A stretch of 64,000 bases of DNA from contig JAFZTV010000011.1 in assembly GCA_017618625.1 (NCBI GenBank), forward strand, positions 1 through 64,000. The letters run 5' to 3'. The notes under the pieces were generated by a model. The model was not told the DNA's origin. It worked only from the letters and a program-made list of their open reading frames with translations, and ran no database searches. The position numbers and the translations under genes were made by a program. The first letter of the stretch is position 1, and each line of letters opens with the position of its first letter. The DNA is from Bacteroidales bacterium (GTDB lineage: Bacteria > Bacteroidota > Bacteroidia > Bacteroidales > P3). Shown here piece by piece: positions 55,601 to 63,999 of the stretch.

Positions 55601-56539
55601 AACTATCCGACCACAGGAATAGACAACCAGAGGGCGTGCGATAGCTATGTGTGGCCTACGAACGGTGCTGAATATACGGAAAGTACAAGTGCACCGATGG
55701 TAAGCACGATGACCAATGTGGCGGGATGCGACTCGACGGCGATACTGCATCTAGTGATAGTTTACAGTTCGGAGGGTGTTGATAGACAGACGGCGTGCGA
55801 CAGCTATAAGTGGCTGCACAACGGACAGACGTACTATGAGTCGACGAATACGCCCAGCGTGGTGCTTCAGGGAGGCAATAGCGTGGGGTGCGACAGTACT
55901 ATAACGCTTGATTTGACGATAAACAACAGTGTCACCACGCATGACTCAGACGTGGTGATATGCGAAAACGACGATCCATATATATGGAACGGGGCGTTTT
56001 TCACCGAAAACGGACGTTACGAGATACACCTGCGTACGGTGAACGATTGCGACTCGCTGGTGTGGTTTACACTTACGGTGCATGACACGAACCATACGTA
56101 TATCTATGACACATGTATGGTGAAACAGTTGCCGTGGGAATGGGGCGGACGGACATATCCGACGCCTGTCACCGACGACCTGTTCAGTTTCCTGAACGTG
56201 TATGGATGCGACTCGCTGGTGTATTATAACCTTGAGGCGATATTCGACTGCTCGGAGTTCCTGCAGTTCCCGAGTGTGGTGACGCCGAACGGAGACGGAT
56301 TGAACGATGTGTTCCACATTGTAGGACTGATAGAGGAGGAATGCTACCCGTTGAACAAGCTGACTATTTACAACAGATGGGGCGCTAAGGTGTATGAGGT
56401 TGACAACATTGACGAGGAAAGCGACTTCTGGGATCCTGCGGCTGAACGTACACCTGCCGGAACATACTACTTCCGCTTTGACGGTGATGGATTCAAAGGA
56501 CATGTGGAGAGAAAAGGTGTGGTGGAAGTGGTCAAGTAA
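49685..56539 (+). CDS. Giant T9SS type B surface protein with Big2, P/Homo B, SprB-like and CDS repeats
   Basis: 2284 residues. Signal peptide 1-33. Two copies of a 170-residue beta domain (about 50-215 and 320-485; IDYMGETTQSSF-type core NVTIYMANTTKSSF, LLVVIDDNSGDYN) alternate with Big2-like domains. Then an Ig-like domain (about 575-650), a He_PIG-like domain (about 655-735), a proprotein-convertase P domain (about 914-1105; FIGDIYIALSCPNGQRVVIL), Cys repeats (1181 on), an HYR/PKD-like pair (about 1320-1495), SprB-like repeats (about 1500-1890; ACNGGNDGVVNVFNVTGGSG), more Cys repeats, and a type B sorting domain from about 2190 (FLQFPSVVTPNGDGLNDVFH). Predicted to be carried by T9SS to the cell surface as an adhesin or gliding-type protein. 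Paralogue of the protein at 57943. Confidence 0.92.
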   Translation: METTSICCLNRKSFSSLLLLALFMLGQMAEINAACSNKTCGTGSSTNNGTPVNNFYNYTYTQLLFLANEINVTGGTIEKIGFQYGYSTAMTAKTNVTIYMANTTKSSFSNGNDWVLTGLTPVYSGSLNCSGNGTWNDFTLNTPFDYDGGNLLVVIDDNSGDYNNSSYVFRYTETSGYTVLTTQSDGTHYSHVGGTAPSSGGYNKKRCNTRFCITACSGHRSGTFAFNPPTENYNYVIGSGDFAEPTIQNTLSPAGTVTYTSSNPAVATVSSTTGAVTFTGLEGEVTIFAVSSSGNYCNERASYNISVSDNCVKIGTGTSTTSSTPLSTGWKNSYDQIIYTPEEVGIGMINMIGFQSTGSNSVARQVDIYMGETTQSSFASTTDWVPYENLSHVYSGTWNITSGWNMFPVNFLYTGMGNLVIAIDCGATTYTTSYFSYTSTTDYMTIYAYSDTYDAVPATIESYQGSKSRLQYRPNTKICIDACTIRPTVEFENTMAMCYQGSNCPMLPLTNTSSGTVHYTSSDETIATIDNDGNITTLERGETTIEVFVEMDGNVCPAKASYVLQVVCPALIPSAESVSMCEGGTVTLNASTAGGGDLEWFDAVDATTPVHTGDSYTINADHSTTYFVATYNDEYDCASSRVPAYINVFDLAYESTTQNISGYVGVAMYGYPPTGSTSGTSYTATGMPAWMTLNPDGSFNGTPTAAGSGSFTITATNGSCSKTITINWTVVANNLTCCDPDAFYLFKNGDPLPIRKDDDGFYYINVCKDEPATFRIQPLANCSGYTYNWRLASSTGGLLVEVTGATFTYTYDRAMGYNMTLTINKGNPNSCTVAFPIRIRVAGVFQVATRPSFDLCKGEPFNIYVSSDGIGSVDVVRPNGGSATTLGVPDTVWLPDGVPCNGTCFFRSCVTFSDFSTGATIRDENDLLYVLLNIEHSFIGDIYIALSCPNGQRVVILPQSGNGSANCRSEIPTGYDSWPGETSNTSYDFGISGSGYSSDCNSQSTIGTGWNYIWSNNTVRGYEYAGGTYGYIYESANVGHDNSSSIDSSHYADMSQIYHPMESFANLVGCPLNGTWCIEVVDGWSIDDGNIFNWELGLNEELLPDSWTYSVDVDSAWVDCGWPTSKAGVYMEITPPEDFVGTTNCDLNLRDEYGCISHYNNIVTVTMNNTESSYTNVGPQCEPYYWDLSGETYNVSGEYYAQGLTDHGCPKRDTLNLLVDGATYDTVTAQACQSYHWDVNGQDYTSSGTYDATLQSAMGCDSNITLILEILPELTTTKDTAVCPITFPFDWNGAHFTTAGTQELDLLTAGGCDSIVTLTVTALSKPVVNLANPATANGCPIPTTQNYVVTTNVTGGTGPFTYAWTGSYTGTDANATIPGTGTCGDFSVEVIVTDANGCMDTNNTSFSAIDVEAPTFNSPITTTAAILSGNNCVYLVPDIIAMVQPQDNCGIVSQVQTPTANSQITGETDVTVVVTDACGNVDSITVHLTVPATVEAEIEHTDVACNGGNDGVVNVFNVTGGSGGYHYSWSATGGGSSSSMGDVATITGCTAGFYAVVVSDANGCSVTLNDTINESSDMVLVLTADTVQCYNTATGRITITTLTGGTGVYSEYNWSNGEHSSTGIENIMPGQYTLTVIDDANCRVTASATVANRTQLVVSPAGSVNTLCYGSADGSASVSAVGGVTPYTFVRSNTDTNTTGTFTSLAAGSYQVQVIDAKGCTNTTTITVGQPALLQLQETMSAHQNVDCFGNSTGGVTVAAYGGTPQYTYELNGVTNNTGVFANQLAEGTYTVNVTDNNNCTAQTTVTITQPTLLQISATHEDLRCKMDGSGSIDLTVWGGTTPYSYQWRYNNTNYATSQDVSGIMAGEYMVTVTDANGCPHDTTITVTEPEGMVLTMSPAVAICLYESADISATIQDGTGTPPYRFTWDNGHTNNGVSTDQQTVTPNTTTIYTVNVLDAGDCPMTGQVTVTVNYPTTGIDNQRACDSYVWPTNGAEYTESTSAPMVSTMTNVAGCDSTAILHLVIVYSSEGVDRQTACDSYKWLHNGQTYYESTNTPSVVLQGGNSVGCDSTITLDLTINNSVTTHDSDVVICENDDPYIWNGAFFTENGRYEIHLRTVNDCDSLVWFTLTVHDTNHTYIYDTCMVKQLPWEWGGRTYPTPVTDDLFSFLNVYGCDSLVYYNLEAIFDCSEFLQFPSVVTPNGDGLNDVFHIVGLIEEECYPLNKLTIYNRWGAKVYEVDNIDEESDFWDPAAERTPAGTYYFRFDGDGFKGHVERKGVVEVVK

Positions 56540-56594
56540 TACGGAGGAATAACAAGTCGAAACGGTTTTAACATTCATTGTTCATCATTTTAAC

Positions 56595-56602
56595 TATCTT
56601 TG
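56595..56602 (+). promoter_or_regulatory. -7 element of the short surface protein gene
   Basis: TATCTTTG, 24 nt before the ATG at 56627, in the 87-bp gap after the giant gene. It indicates separate transcription. Confidence 0.7.
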
Positions 56603-56626
56603 CGGCTGTTTAAGATATAACGAGGA

Positions 56627-57658
56627 ATGACGTTAAGTGTTAAATGCGAGATAGTAAGACGTTTTTTGAGGCGGCTGGCAGTCGTTGTGGTGGTTGTTTT
56701 TGCCGCAGTGTCGGTCGAGGCAAAGAAGCCGATGGACGATGGTCCACGTGTTGGAGATACGATGGCTGTGGCGTGCGATGAGTTTGAGTGGTATGGCACG
56801 ACATACACTGCTTCGTGCGAAGCGACGCATACCCTTGCGGGTGCGGCTTCAGACGGGTCGGACAGCGTGGTTACGTTGCATTTGGTAATCCTCTCATCGA
56901 ATTCGGCAAGGGACACGCAGACGGCGTGCGATAGCTATCTTTGGGAGGCGAACAACGCGGTGTATAGGGTTAGCAGTACGTCAACGGCAGTGCTGACAAA
57001 TGCGGATGGATGCGACAGTGTGGTTACGCTGGTGCTGACAATAAACTATTCGGATACGATAGAATCGGATTCGGCGGAGGTGTGTATTGGGAATTCGCAC
57101 CAATGGGGTGACTCGACGTTGACGGAGTCGGGGACTTATCGGAGGACGGTGCCGAACGCTGTAGGGTGCGACTCGCTGTGGATGATGACGCTGATAGTAC
57201 ACGACACCAACGACGTGACGGTTGACGACACTTGCGCATATCAGGAATTGCCGTGGACGTATGGCGAGAGGGTGTATGAGGATTCGGTAAGGAACGATAT
57301 ATTCGAGCTGAAGAACCAGTATGGGTGCGACTCGACGGTGCACTACAATCTGACTGTGGTTTGGAGGTGCGATGCATTCTTGCAGTTCCCAAGTGTGGTT
57401 ACACCCAACGGGGACGGCATAAACGATAGGTTTGTAATATACAACTTGGTGGAAGAGGGTTGCTATCCGCACAACCGTTTGAGCATATATAACCGCTGGG
57501 GCTGGCTGATGTATGACAAGGAGAACATAAGCGACGACGAGGAATTCTGGAGCCCTGAGAACGCTCTGCCCGGCACATATTTCTTCAGGTTCGAGGGCTA
57601 CGGGTTCAGCGACAAGATGGAGAGGCTGGGGTCGTTTGAGATTTTGAGTACTCCGTAG
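56627..57658 (+). CDS. Short T9SS type B protein made of four Cys repeats
   Basis: 343 residues. Signal peptide about 1-32 (FLRRLAVVVVVVFAAVSVEA). The mature part is just four copies of the 40-residue repeat: VACDEFEWYGTTYTAS... about 46, TACDSYLWEANNAVYRVSS about 96, a CIGNSHQWGDSTLTESGTY unit about 145, and a CAYQELPWTYGERVYED unit about 200. Each closes with GCDS (GSDS in the first) followed by beta strands. Then the type B sorting domain (about 253-343; FPSVVTPNGDGINDRFVIYN). It looks like a minimal version of the C-terminal end of the giant protein that follows, to which its sorting domain is closest. Confidence 0.88.
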   Translation: MTLSVKCEIVRRFLRRLAVVVVVVFAAVSVEAKKPMDDGPRVGDTMAVACDEFEWYGTTYTASCEATHTLAGAASDGSDSVVTLHLVILSSNSARDTQTACDSYLWEANNAVYRVSSTSTAVLTNADGCDSVVTLVLTINYSDTIESDSAEVCIGNSHQWGDSTLTESGTYRRTVPNAVGCDSLWMMTLIVHDTNDVTVDDTCAYQELPWTYGERVYEDSVRNDIFELKNQYGCDSTVHYNLTVVWRCDAFLQFPSVVTPNGDGINDRFVIYNLVEEGCYPHNRLSIYNRWGWLMYDKENISDDEEFWSPENALPGTYFFRFEGYGFSDKMERLGSFEILSTP

Positions 57659-57816
57659 GCAGGAGTTTTTTACGCATTAATTATTTCCCGCTAGGTATTC
57701 AGGCTTTATGCAGACTCGACACAGAGTTGTGTTGATTATGAGGTTGTTGTGTGTTTTGATTGACGTTTTGAGGTGGTGGAATTATAAGATTGTTAGGCTG
57801 TTAGGTGTTTTTCTCC

Positions 57817-57860
57817 GTATCAAAGCCATATCAAAGTCATATCAAAGTCATGACAAAGCC
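57817..57860. repeat. 11-nt tandem array F (ATATCAAAGTC)
   Basis: Four units: GTATCAAAGCC, ATATCAAAGTC twice, ATGACAAAGCC. It ends 40 nt before the -7 element of the last gene. The preceding gap 57659-57816 shows no gene or hairpin. Confidence 0.85.
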
Positions 57861-57899
57861 GACTTTGGGTTTGTTTGTCTGTAATTGGTTTTTTATTTG

Positions 57900-57907
57900 T
57901 ATCTTTG
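57900..57907 (+). promoter_or_regulatory. -7 element of the 2018-residue surface protein
   Basis: TATCTTTG, 35 nt before the ATG at 57943. TTTG copies at 57870-57877 lie 22-26 nt upstream, slightly beyond the usual spacing. It rules out the in-frame starts upstream. Confidence 0.7.
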
Positions 57908-57942
57908 TAGATTATTTATTTATCTGTAAAAAAGGTAGAATT

Positions 57943-60900
57943 ATGGCAACTCGGCGATATATAGTGAGTTTGATGCTGGCGGTTTCGATGCTGGCGGTGG
58001 AGGGAGTGCGTTGCCAGTGCTCTAATTTTGTGGTTGGGGGCAGCAGAACGACGACTTTCGAGGTGCCTGTTAACAACTATTACAAGTACAGTGTCACGGA
58101 GATGCTATATACGGCGGCGGAGATAGACGCGCAGCCGGGAACGATAACGTCGATAGGTTTCGAGTATGCGTACGGAACCACGATGTCGAAGAAGAGCAGT
58201 GTGGTGATATATATGGCGAACGTGACGCAGGAGGAGTTCTCTGGTACGACCGACTGGGTGGTGACGGGGCTGACACAGGTGTATAGCGGAATATTGAACT
58301 GCCAGAGGGGATGGAACACATTCCAGCTGAACGGAGCGGGATTTGAATGGACGGGTGGCAACCTGCTGGTGGTGTTGGACGACAACTCGGGTAACTACGA
58401 TGGACGAGATTTTACGTGGTACTGCTCGGAGACACAGGCTTCGAGGGTGTTGAGGATTCAGAGCGAGGAGAACAACTACGCGATATCGGGTACGGACGCC
58501 AACAGCGTGGCCAGCAGGATGGGAACGCTGTCAACACGGAGGCCGAACACGCAGTTCTGCATAGACGAGAACTGCAGCAAGCGGACAGGAAAACTGCTGT
58601 TCAGCGGAGAGAGTTTCATGTATGTTGTGGGTAGCGGTGATTTTGTGGAGCCTACGCTGGACACATCTACGTCGGCGAGCCTTCATCCATATACGGGAAC
58701 GGTGTCGTATGCGTCGAGTGACGAAAGCATCGTGACGGTGGATGTGAACACTGGAGAGGTGACGTTCGTGGGAGGATACGGGACGGTTATAATTACGGCG
58801 ACGGCGATATACGGAGATTACTGCCCTGTGAAGGCGCGGTATATGATAACGGTGTATGACGGATGTCCTGTGATAGGAGATGGGACGGTGACGATGAGCA
58901 CGGCACCGATATACGGGTCGTTCAAAAACAGCTATGCCCAGATGCTGTTTACCCCGGATGAGGTTGGCGCGGCAGGCCGAATCACGAAGGTGGGGTGGAA
59001 CGCCACGGGAGCGAACACGCAGCCGAGGAGGCTGGATATATACATGGGCGAGACGGAGAGAACAGAGTTTGCGACAACGGCGGATTGGATAGAATCGGGG
59101 GTGTTGCAGCTGGTTTACAGCTCGACGACGCAAACGTGGGATGCTGGATGGAACGAGTTCAGCGTGGATTTCCCGTACTCAGCATTGAACAATTTGGTTG
59201 TGGCCGTGGATTGCGGTGCGACGGCTTCGTCGTCGATGTCGTTTGTGGGCAGTTCGACGACTGGCAACAGCGTGATATATGCGTATAGCGACACATACGA
59301 CGCGGATCCGGCGACAATAGGTACATACAGAGGATCCAAGGCGGTTTCGAGCGTGAGGCCGAACACGAAGATATGCATAGAGCCGTGCGAGGTGGAGCCG
59401 ACGTTCAGGTTTGAGGACGGAACGTCGATATGCCAGTCGGGGACGAGCTGCGGCTTGATGGTTGAGAACAACTCGACAGCGACGGCACACTACTACTCGT
59501 CGGACGAGACGGTGGCGACGGTTGACGAGCTTACAGGAGCGGTGACGCCGTTGGCATTGGGAACGACTACCATCACGGCCATAATAGGATTGGACGGGAA
59601 CTACTGCCCATCCAAGGCTAGCTATGAACTGGAGGTGGTATGTCCGGCCAAGGTGCCGACGGTGAGCGATATGTCGGTATGTTCGGACACGACGGTGGAT
59701 TTGACCGCGACGGCGGACGGAACGGGAGAAATTAGGTGGTATGAAGCTGAGAATTCGACAGTCCCGATGTGGACGGGAGATACGTACACAGCAACGGTTA
59801 CGGCCACCACGACATATTATGTGGAGACATACAACGCAACATTTGACTGCTATAGTGATAGGGTGCCGGTGTCTATGGAGGTGCATGAGCCAGTTTATCA
59901 TACAGAAACCGTCGGAGCGGTGTGTGACTCGTTTGTGTGGGCACGGACGGGGCAGGCATACTATGAAACTGGAACTTACGTGGATAACAGGCTTACGGCG
60001 TTTGGGTGCGATGATATAGACACGCTTGTGCTGGAGGTGGCCAAGACGACGTCGGACACGGTGACGAAGCAGTCGTGCACAAGTTTTACGTGGACGGTGA
60101 CGGGCGAAACCTATTCGAATGACACCGTAGTCAGCGACACACTGAAGACGTCGGCAAACTGCGACAGCATTATTACACTCAATCTGTCGATACGGACTGT
60201 TTTGACAACGGATTTAGACACTGGGGTGTGTCAGAATGCATACCCGTTTGACTGGAACGGAAGACACTATGATGCAGCGGGTACCGACACGGTTTATCTG
60301 CTTTCGGTGGATGGGTGTGACAGTGTGACGATTTATAATGTCACAACACTTCCAAAGCCAGAGGTGACGCTTGGCGCCCCGGCGGAGGCAGGCCAGTGCC
60401 CGATAGTGGCGGGAGGCAACTATACGGTGGCAAGCACTGTGACAGGCGGCACAGAACCATATAGCTACACATGGACGGGAGCTTATACGGGAACTAATGC
60501 CAACGCCACAATACCAAGCAACGGAGGCTGCGGCAGCTATTCGGTTGAGGTGATTGTGGCGGATGCCAACGGCTGCACGGATACGAACGACATTGGTTTC
60601 TCGGCTTCAGATGCAGATGCACCGACATTCGACAACCCGATAACGAGCACTGTGGCCGAGATGGTGGGTAATTGCAGATATGTGGTGCCGAATCTTGTGG
60701 AGGTGGTGCAGGCAAGGGACAATTGCGGAATAGTGTCGCAGGTGCAGACGCCGGCGGCAAACACGGTGATAGATGACGATACATACGTGAAGATTGTTGT
60801 TGCGGACGGATGTGGCAACAAGGACTCGATAAGTGTGTTTGTAGAAGTTCCGACCACGATGTCGGTTATGCTGGATATACCCCTTTCAGGCTCATGCCCT

Positions 60901-63900
60901 GAAGCCATCGGAAATGTATATGAAATCGGAGTTGGCGTTGGCGGCGGAGAGTGGCCGTACACCTATCAGTGGCGCGCCACAGACGGCAGCCGGACGCATA
61001 ACTCGACAGATTCTCTGTTCACGATAGTGTCAGACGGTAACTGCCATGAATGGAATGTGAACGTCAAGATTACCGATGCCCAGGGTTGTGTGGTTCAGAA
61101 GAACGGGACGTTCTCGGTTATGGACAATCAACCACCGCAGGCGTCGAACATGCCACAACCGCTGGAAACCACAGGTCTGTTGTGTAAATTCGTTGTTCCC
61201 GATTTGACAGAAAGAGCGTGGGACAACTGTGGGTTACAGAGTGTGGTGCAGGTGCCTGCGGCAGGCGACACTGTGACAGGATTGATTACGGCAGAACTGC
61301 AACTGACTGACAAATGCGGCAACGCCAGCGTGGTGCCGATTGTGTTGACGGTTCCAGACCCCATTACATTTACCATGACGAGGACGCCGGTGACCTGCTA
61401 TGGAGACACCGACGGCTCGATAGTGGTGACGAATGTGTCGGGTGGCACAGGACCTTATACATACACGTTCTATGGGCAAACCAACACCACGGGAGAGTTC
61501 TATAACATGCCGGTGACAGGCTTTACGCCGATGGTGGTGACGGACGTGAACGGATGCACGGGTACCAATATCTATGCCGAAGTTGATGGCCCCGACCCGC
61601 TGGAGGCACACGAACGCCCAGGAACGCATACCAACATCGACTGTTTTGGCAATTCAACGGGCAGTATAAGGATTGAAGTGTCGGATGAGGCGGGCGGAAC
61701 GCCAGGTTACACGTATGTGTTTGCCGGAGATACGAATACGACGGGAGAGTTTGAAAATCTGCCGGCGATGGAAGACACCGCTTTTGTGATAGATGCGGCA
61801 GGGTGTAAGACTTCACTGTTCATAAGGCTTACCCAGCCAGCACTGCTCACTGCAACGATAGATTCCACGCGAAAGCCATTGTGCCATGGCGACAGTACTG
61901 GGTATATAGGTCTTTTGGTTGAAGGCGGAACACGGCCATACAGATATAACTGGAACAGCAACGAATACAGCGTGGAGGACCTCACGCATGTGCCGCAGGG
62001 AAGTTACGATGTCATTGTGACTGATGCGGCGGGATGCCAGGCAACGGCGTCAACGACGCTTACGCAACCATCAGAATTGACAGTGACGAAGGTGTCAACA
62101 GACCTGCATTGCAAGGGAGATGGTTCGGGAAGTATAACCTTGACTGTCGGAGGCGGAACTACGTTTGCAGGAGGCGGATATGCCTTCCATTGGTCGAACG
62201 GCGAAACTACGCAGAACCTGTCAAACCTGCAGGCAGGAGTGTATTCGGTTAGCATTACAGATTCGAACGGTTGCAGCGTCGTGGTGAACGACACGATAGA
62301 GGAGCCAGATGGTATGACGCTCAGTGTTTCGAACGACACGACTATCTGTAAGCGTCTGGTGGGTAATCAGACAATCGTATTTTCGGTTGGAGTTACGGGC
62401 GGCAGCGGTTCGTACAGCTACTATTGGTCTAACGGAGGCACGACGTCGTCAATATCGTTGTCGAGACCAAGCGAATCGCAGGTGTATTTGATTATGGTCA
62501 CGGATTTGGCGGACGGCTGCGATATGACTGACAGTGTAAGGCTGACAATTAACTACCCGACACAAAGTGTCGATGCCAGAGACTATTGCGAAGAGCATGG
62601 AAGTCAGTATTATTGGGATGTCTCAAGGTCGTGGTGCTCGCTGGACCTCACGCAGGATTCGTACACAACGAGTACGGTGTTGAGAAATGCCAATTCAAAT
62701 CATTGTGACTCAACCATAGTGTTGGAACTTAGCATACACCGCAGTAGTACGGGTGTGTTCACGGAGATGGCCTGCGATAGCTACACATGGAGCAGGGATG
62801 ATGGGACAGAGGTGGTTTATACCGCCTCGAACAACACGGATGTTTACCATACACTTAATGTGGCGGGCTGCGACAGCGCGGTGACGCTCGACCTTACCAT
62901 AAGATATAGTAGCGACAGCGTTTACAGAGATACGGTATGCGATTCGATGCAGTGGACTTCGGGCAATGCCCAGTGGTACTATGAGTCAACAGTGGATTCG
63001 ATGCCGTCGATGACCTTTGACAACGCTGCGGGATGTGACTCTGTGGTTTATCTGGCGTTGGTTGTGAAATACAGTAGTGAGAGCGTGGATGTGCACGATA
63101 CGTGCGATGTATATACCTGGCCGCTCAACACGCAGGTTTATACCGAGTCAACCGATGAACCACAGATTGTGCTTTCGGGAGCGAACGCTGAAGGATGCGA
63201 CAGCACGGTGAGGTTAAACCTGACCATACGGTACAGCACATCGGGCATAGACACGCAGGAACAATGCGATTTCTACACATGGCCTACGGATGACTCGACA
63301 TACACGGCTTCGACGGATGTGCCGACGGTTGTTTTGGAAGCGGCAAACGCTGTCGGATGCGACAGCACGGTTACGTTGAATCTGGTTATTAACTATAGTG
63401 ACTCGGTGGTGGATGACACGGTGACGATATGCGAAAACCAAAGTTACGAGTGGAATGACACGGAATATGCCGTGGCCGGCACCTATACACAGGTGTACAG
63501 CAACCAGTATGGCTGTGATTCGGTAATCTTGTTCACGCTTATTACCAAGGACACAAACCAGGTGTATGTGTATGACACCTGCGGCTACAGAGATTTGCCG
63601 TGGAGTTACAACGACCGTGTATATGAATACAAGACGGAGGATGATTTGTTTGAGCTACAGAATCAGTATGGTTGCGACTCGACGGTGCACTATTACTTGC
63701 AGCCGATATGGAAGTGTGACGAGTTCATACAGTTTCCGAGTGTGGTGACACCCAATGGCGACGGCATTAACGACAGGTTTGTGGTAATAAATCTGCTGGA
63801 GGGCGGGTGCTATCCTCACAACCACCTCTCTATATTCAACCGCTGGGGCTACCTGCTTTACGAGCGGGAGAATATAAAGAGCGACGATGAGTTCTGGGAC

Positions 63901-63999
63901 CCTGTCGATATGCCGGAAGGCACTTATTTCTACCGCTTCGACGGCTACGGTTTCGAGGACAAGATGGAACGCCGAGGGTCGTTTGAGATAATCAAGTAA
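57943..63999 (+). CDS. Giant T9SS type B surface protein, paralogue of the 49.7-kb gene
   Basis: 2018 residues from the ATG at 57943; signal peptide about 1-25 (RRYIVSLMLAVSMLAVEGVR). Same N-terminal plan as its paralogue: two 170-residue beta domains (about 30-210 and 306-486; SSVVIYMANVTQEEFSGTTD) alternating with Big2-like domains, then an Ig-like domain (about 580-646), Cys repeats (about 660-810), HYR-like pairs (about 813-1140), SprB-like repeats (about 1143-1463), an Ig-like part, six or seven more Cys repeats (about 1545-1900) and the type B sorting domain (about 1926-2018; FIQFPSVVTPNGDGINDRFV). It lacks the P/Homo B and He_PIG-like domains of the paralogue. The stop codon is one base before the window end, so the gene is complete. 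Confidence 0.92.
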   Translation: MATRRYIVSLMLAVSMLAVEGVRCQCSNFVVGGSRTTTFEVPVNNYYKYSVTEMLYTAAEIDAQPGTITSIGFEYAYGTTMSKKSSVVIYMANVTQEEFSGTTDWVVTGLTQVYSGILNCQRGWNTFQLNGAGFEWTGGNLLVVLDDNSGNYDGRDFTWYCSETQASRVLRIQSEENNYAISGTDANSVASRMGTLSTRRPNTQFCIDENCSKRTGKLLFSGESFMYVVGSGDFVEPTLDTSTSASLHPYTGTVSYASSDESIVTVDVNTGEVTFVGGYGTVIITATAIYGDYCPVKARYMITVYDGCPVIGDGTVTMSTAPIYGSFKNSYAQMLFTPDEVGAAGRITKVGWNATGANTQPRRLDIYMGETERTEFATTADWIESGVLQLVYSSTTQTWDAGWNEFSVDFPYSALNNLVVAVDCGATASSSMSFVGSSTTGNSVIYAYSDTYDADPATIGTYRGSKAVSSVRPNTKICIEPCEVEPTFRFEDGTSICQSGTSCGLMVENNSTATAHYYSSDETVATVDELTGAVTPLALGTTTITAIIGLDGNYCPSKASYELEVVCPAKVPTVSDMSVCSDTTVDLTATADGTGEIRWYEAENSTVPMWTGDTYTATVTATTTYYVETYNATFDCYSDRVPVSMEVHEPVYHTETVGAVCDSFVWARTGQAYYETGTYVDNRLTAFGCDDIDTLVLEVAKTTSDTVTKQSCTSFTWTVTGETYSNDTVVSDTLKTSANCDSIITLNLSIRTVLTTDLDTGVCQNAYPFDWNGRHYDAAGTDTVYLLSVDGCDSVTIYNVTTLPKPEVTLGAPAEAGQCPIVAGGNYTVASTVTGGTEPYSYTWTGAYTGTNANATIPSNGGCGSYSVEVIVADANGCTDTNDIGFSASDADAPTFDNPITSTVAEMVGNCRYVVPNLVEVVQARDNCGIVSQVQTPAANTVIDDDTYVKIVVADGCGNKDSISVFVEVPTTMSVMLDIPLSGSCPEAIGNVYEIGVGVGGGEWPYTYQWRATDGSRTHNSTDSLFTIVSDGNCHEWNVNVKITDAQGCVVQKNGTFSVMDNQPPQASNMPQPLETTGLLCKFVVPDLTERAWDNCGLQSVVQVPAAGDTVTGLITAELQLTDKCGNASVVPIVLTVPDPITFTMTRTPVTCYGDTDGSIVVTNVSGGTGPYTYTFYGQTNTTGEFYNMPVTGFTPMVVTDVNGCTGTNIYAEVDGPDPLEAHERPGTHTNIDCFGNSTGSIRIEVSDEAGGTPGYTYVFAGDTNTTGEFENLPAMEDTAFVIDAAGCKTSLFIRLTQPALLTATIDSTRKPLCHGDSTGYIGLLVEGGTRPYRYNWNSNEYSVEDLTHVPQGSYDVIVTDAAGCQATASTTLTQPSELTVTKVSTDLHCKGDGSGSITLTVGGGTTFAGGGYAFHWSNGETTQNLSNLQAGVYSVSITDSNGCSVVVNDTIEEPDGMTLSVSNDTTICKRLVGNQTIVFSVGVTGGSGSYSYYWSNGGTTSSISLSRPSESQVYLIMVTDLADGCDMTDSVRLTINYPTQSVDARDYCEEHGSQYYWDVSRSWCSLDLTQDSYTTSTVLRNANSNHCDSTIVLELSIHRSSTGVFTEMACDSYTWSRDDGTEVVYTASNNTDVYHTLNVAGCDSAVTLDLTIRYSSDSVYRDTVCDSMQWTSGNAQWYYESTVDSMPSMTFDNAAGCDSVVYLALVVKYSSESVDVHDTCDVYTWPLNTQVYTESTDEPQIVLSGANAEGCDSTVRLNLTIRYSTSGIDTQEQCDFYTWPTDDSTYTASTDVPTVVLEAANAVGCDSTVTLNLVINYSDSVVDDTVTICENQSYEWNDTEYAVAGTYTQVYSNQYGCDSVILFTLITKDTNQVYVYDTCGYRDLPWSYNDRVYEYKTEDDLFELQNQYGCDSTVHYYLQPIWKCDEFIQFPSVVTPNGDGINDRFVVINLLEGGCYPHNHLSIFNRWGYLLYERENIKSDDEFWDPVDMPEGTYFYRFDGYGFEDKMERRGSFEIIK

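Noticed and set aside
49685..63999. The giant repetitive genes as assembly artefacts or pseudogenes
   Set aside because: Both frames are open throughout, with signal peptide, ordered domains and sorting domain at the very end.
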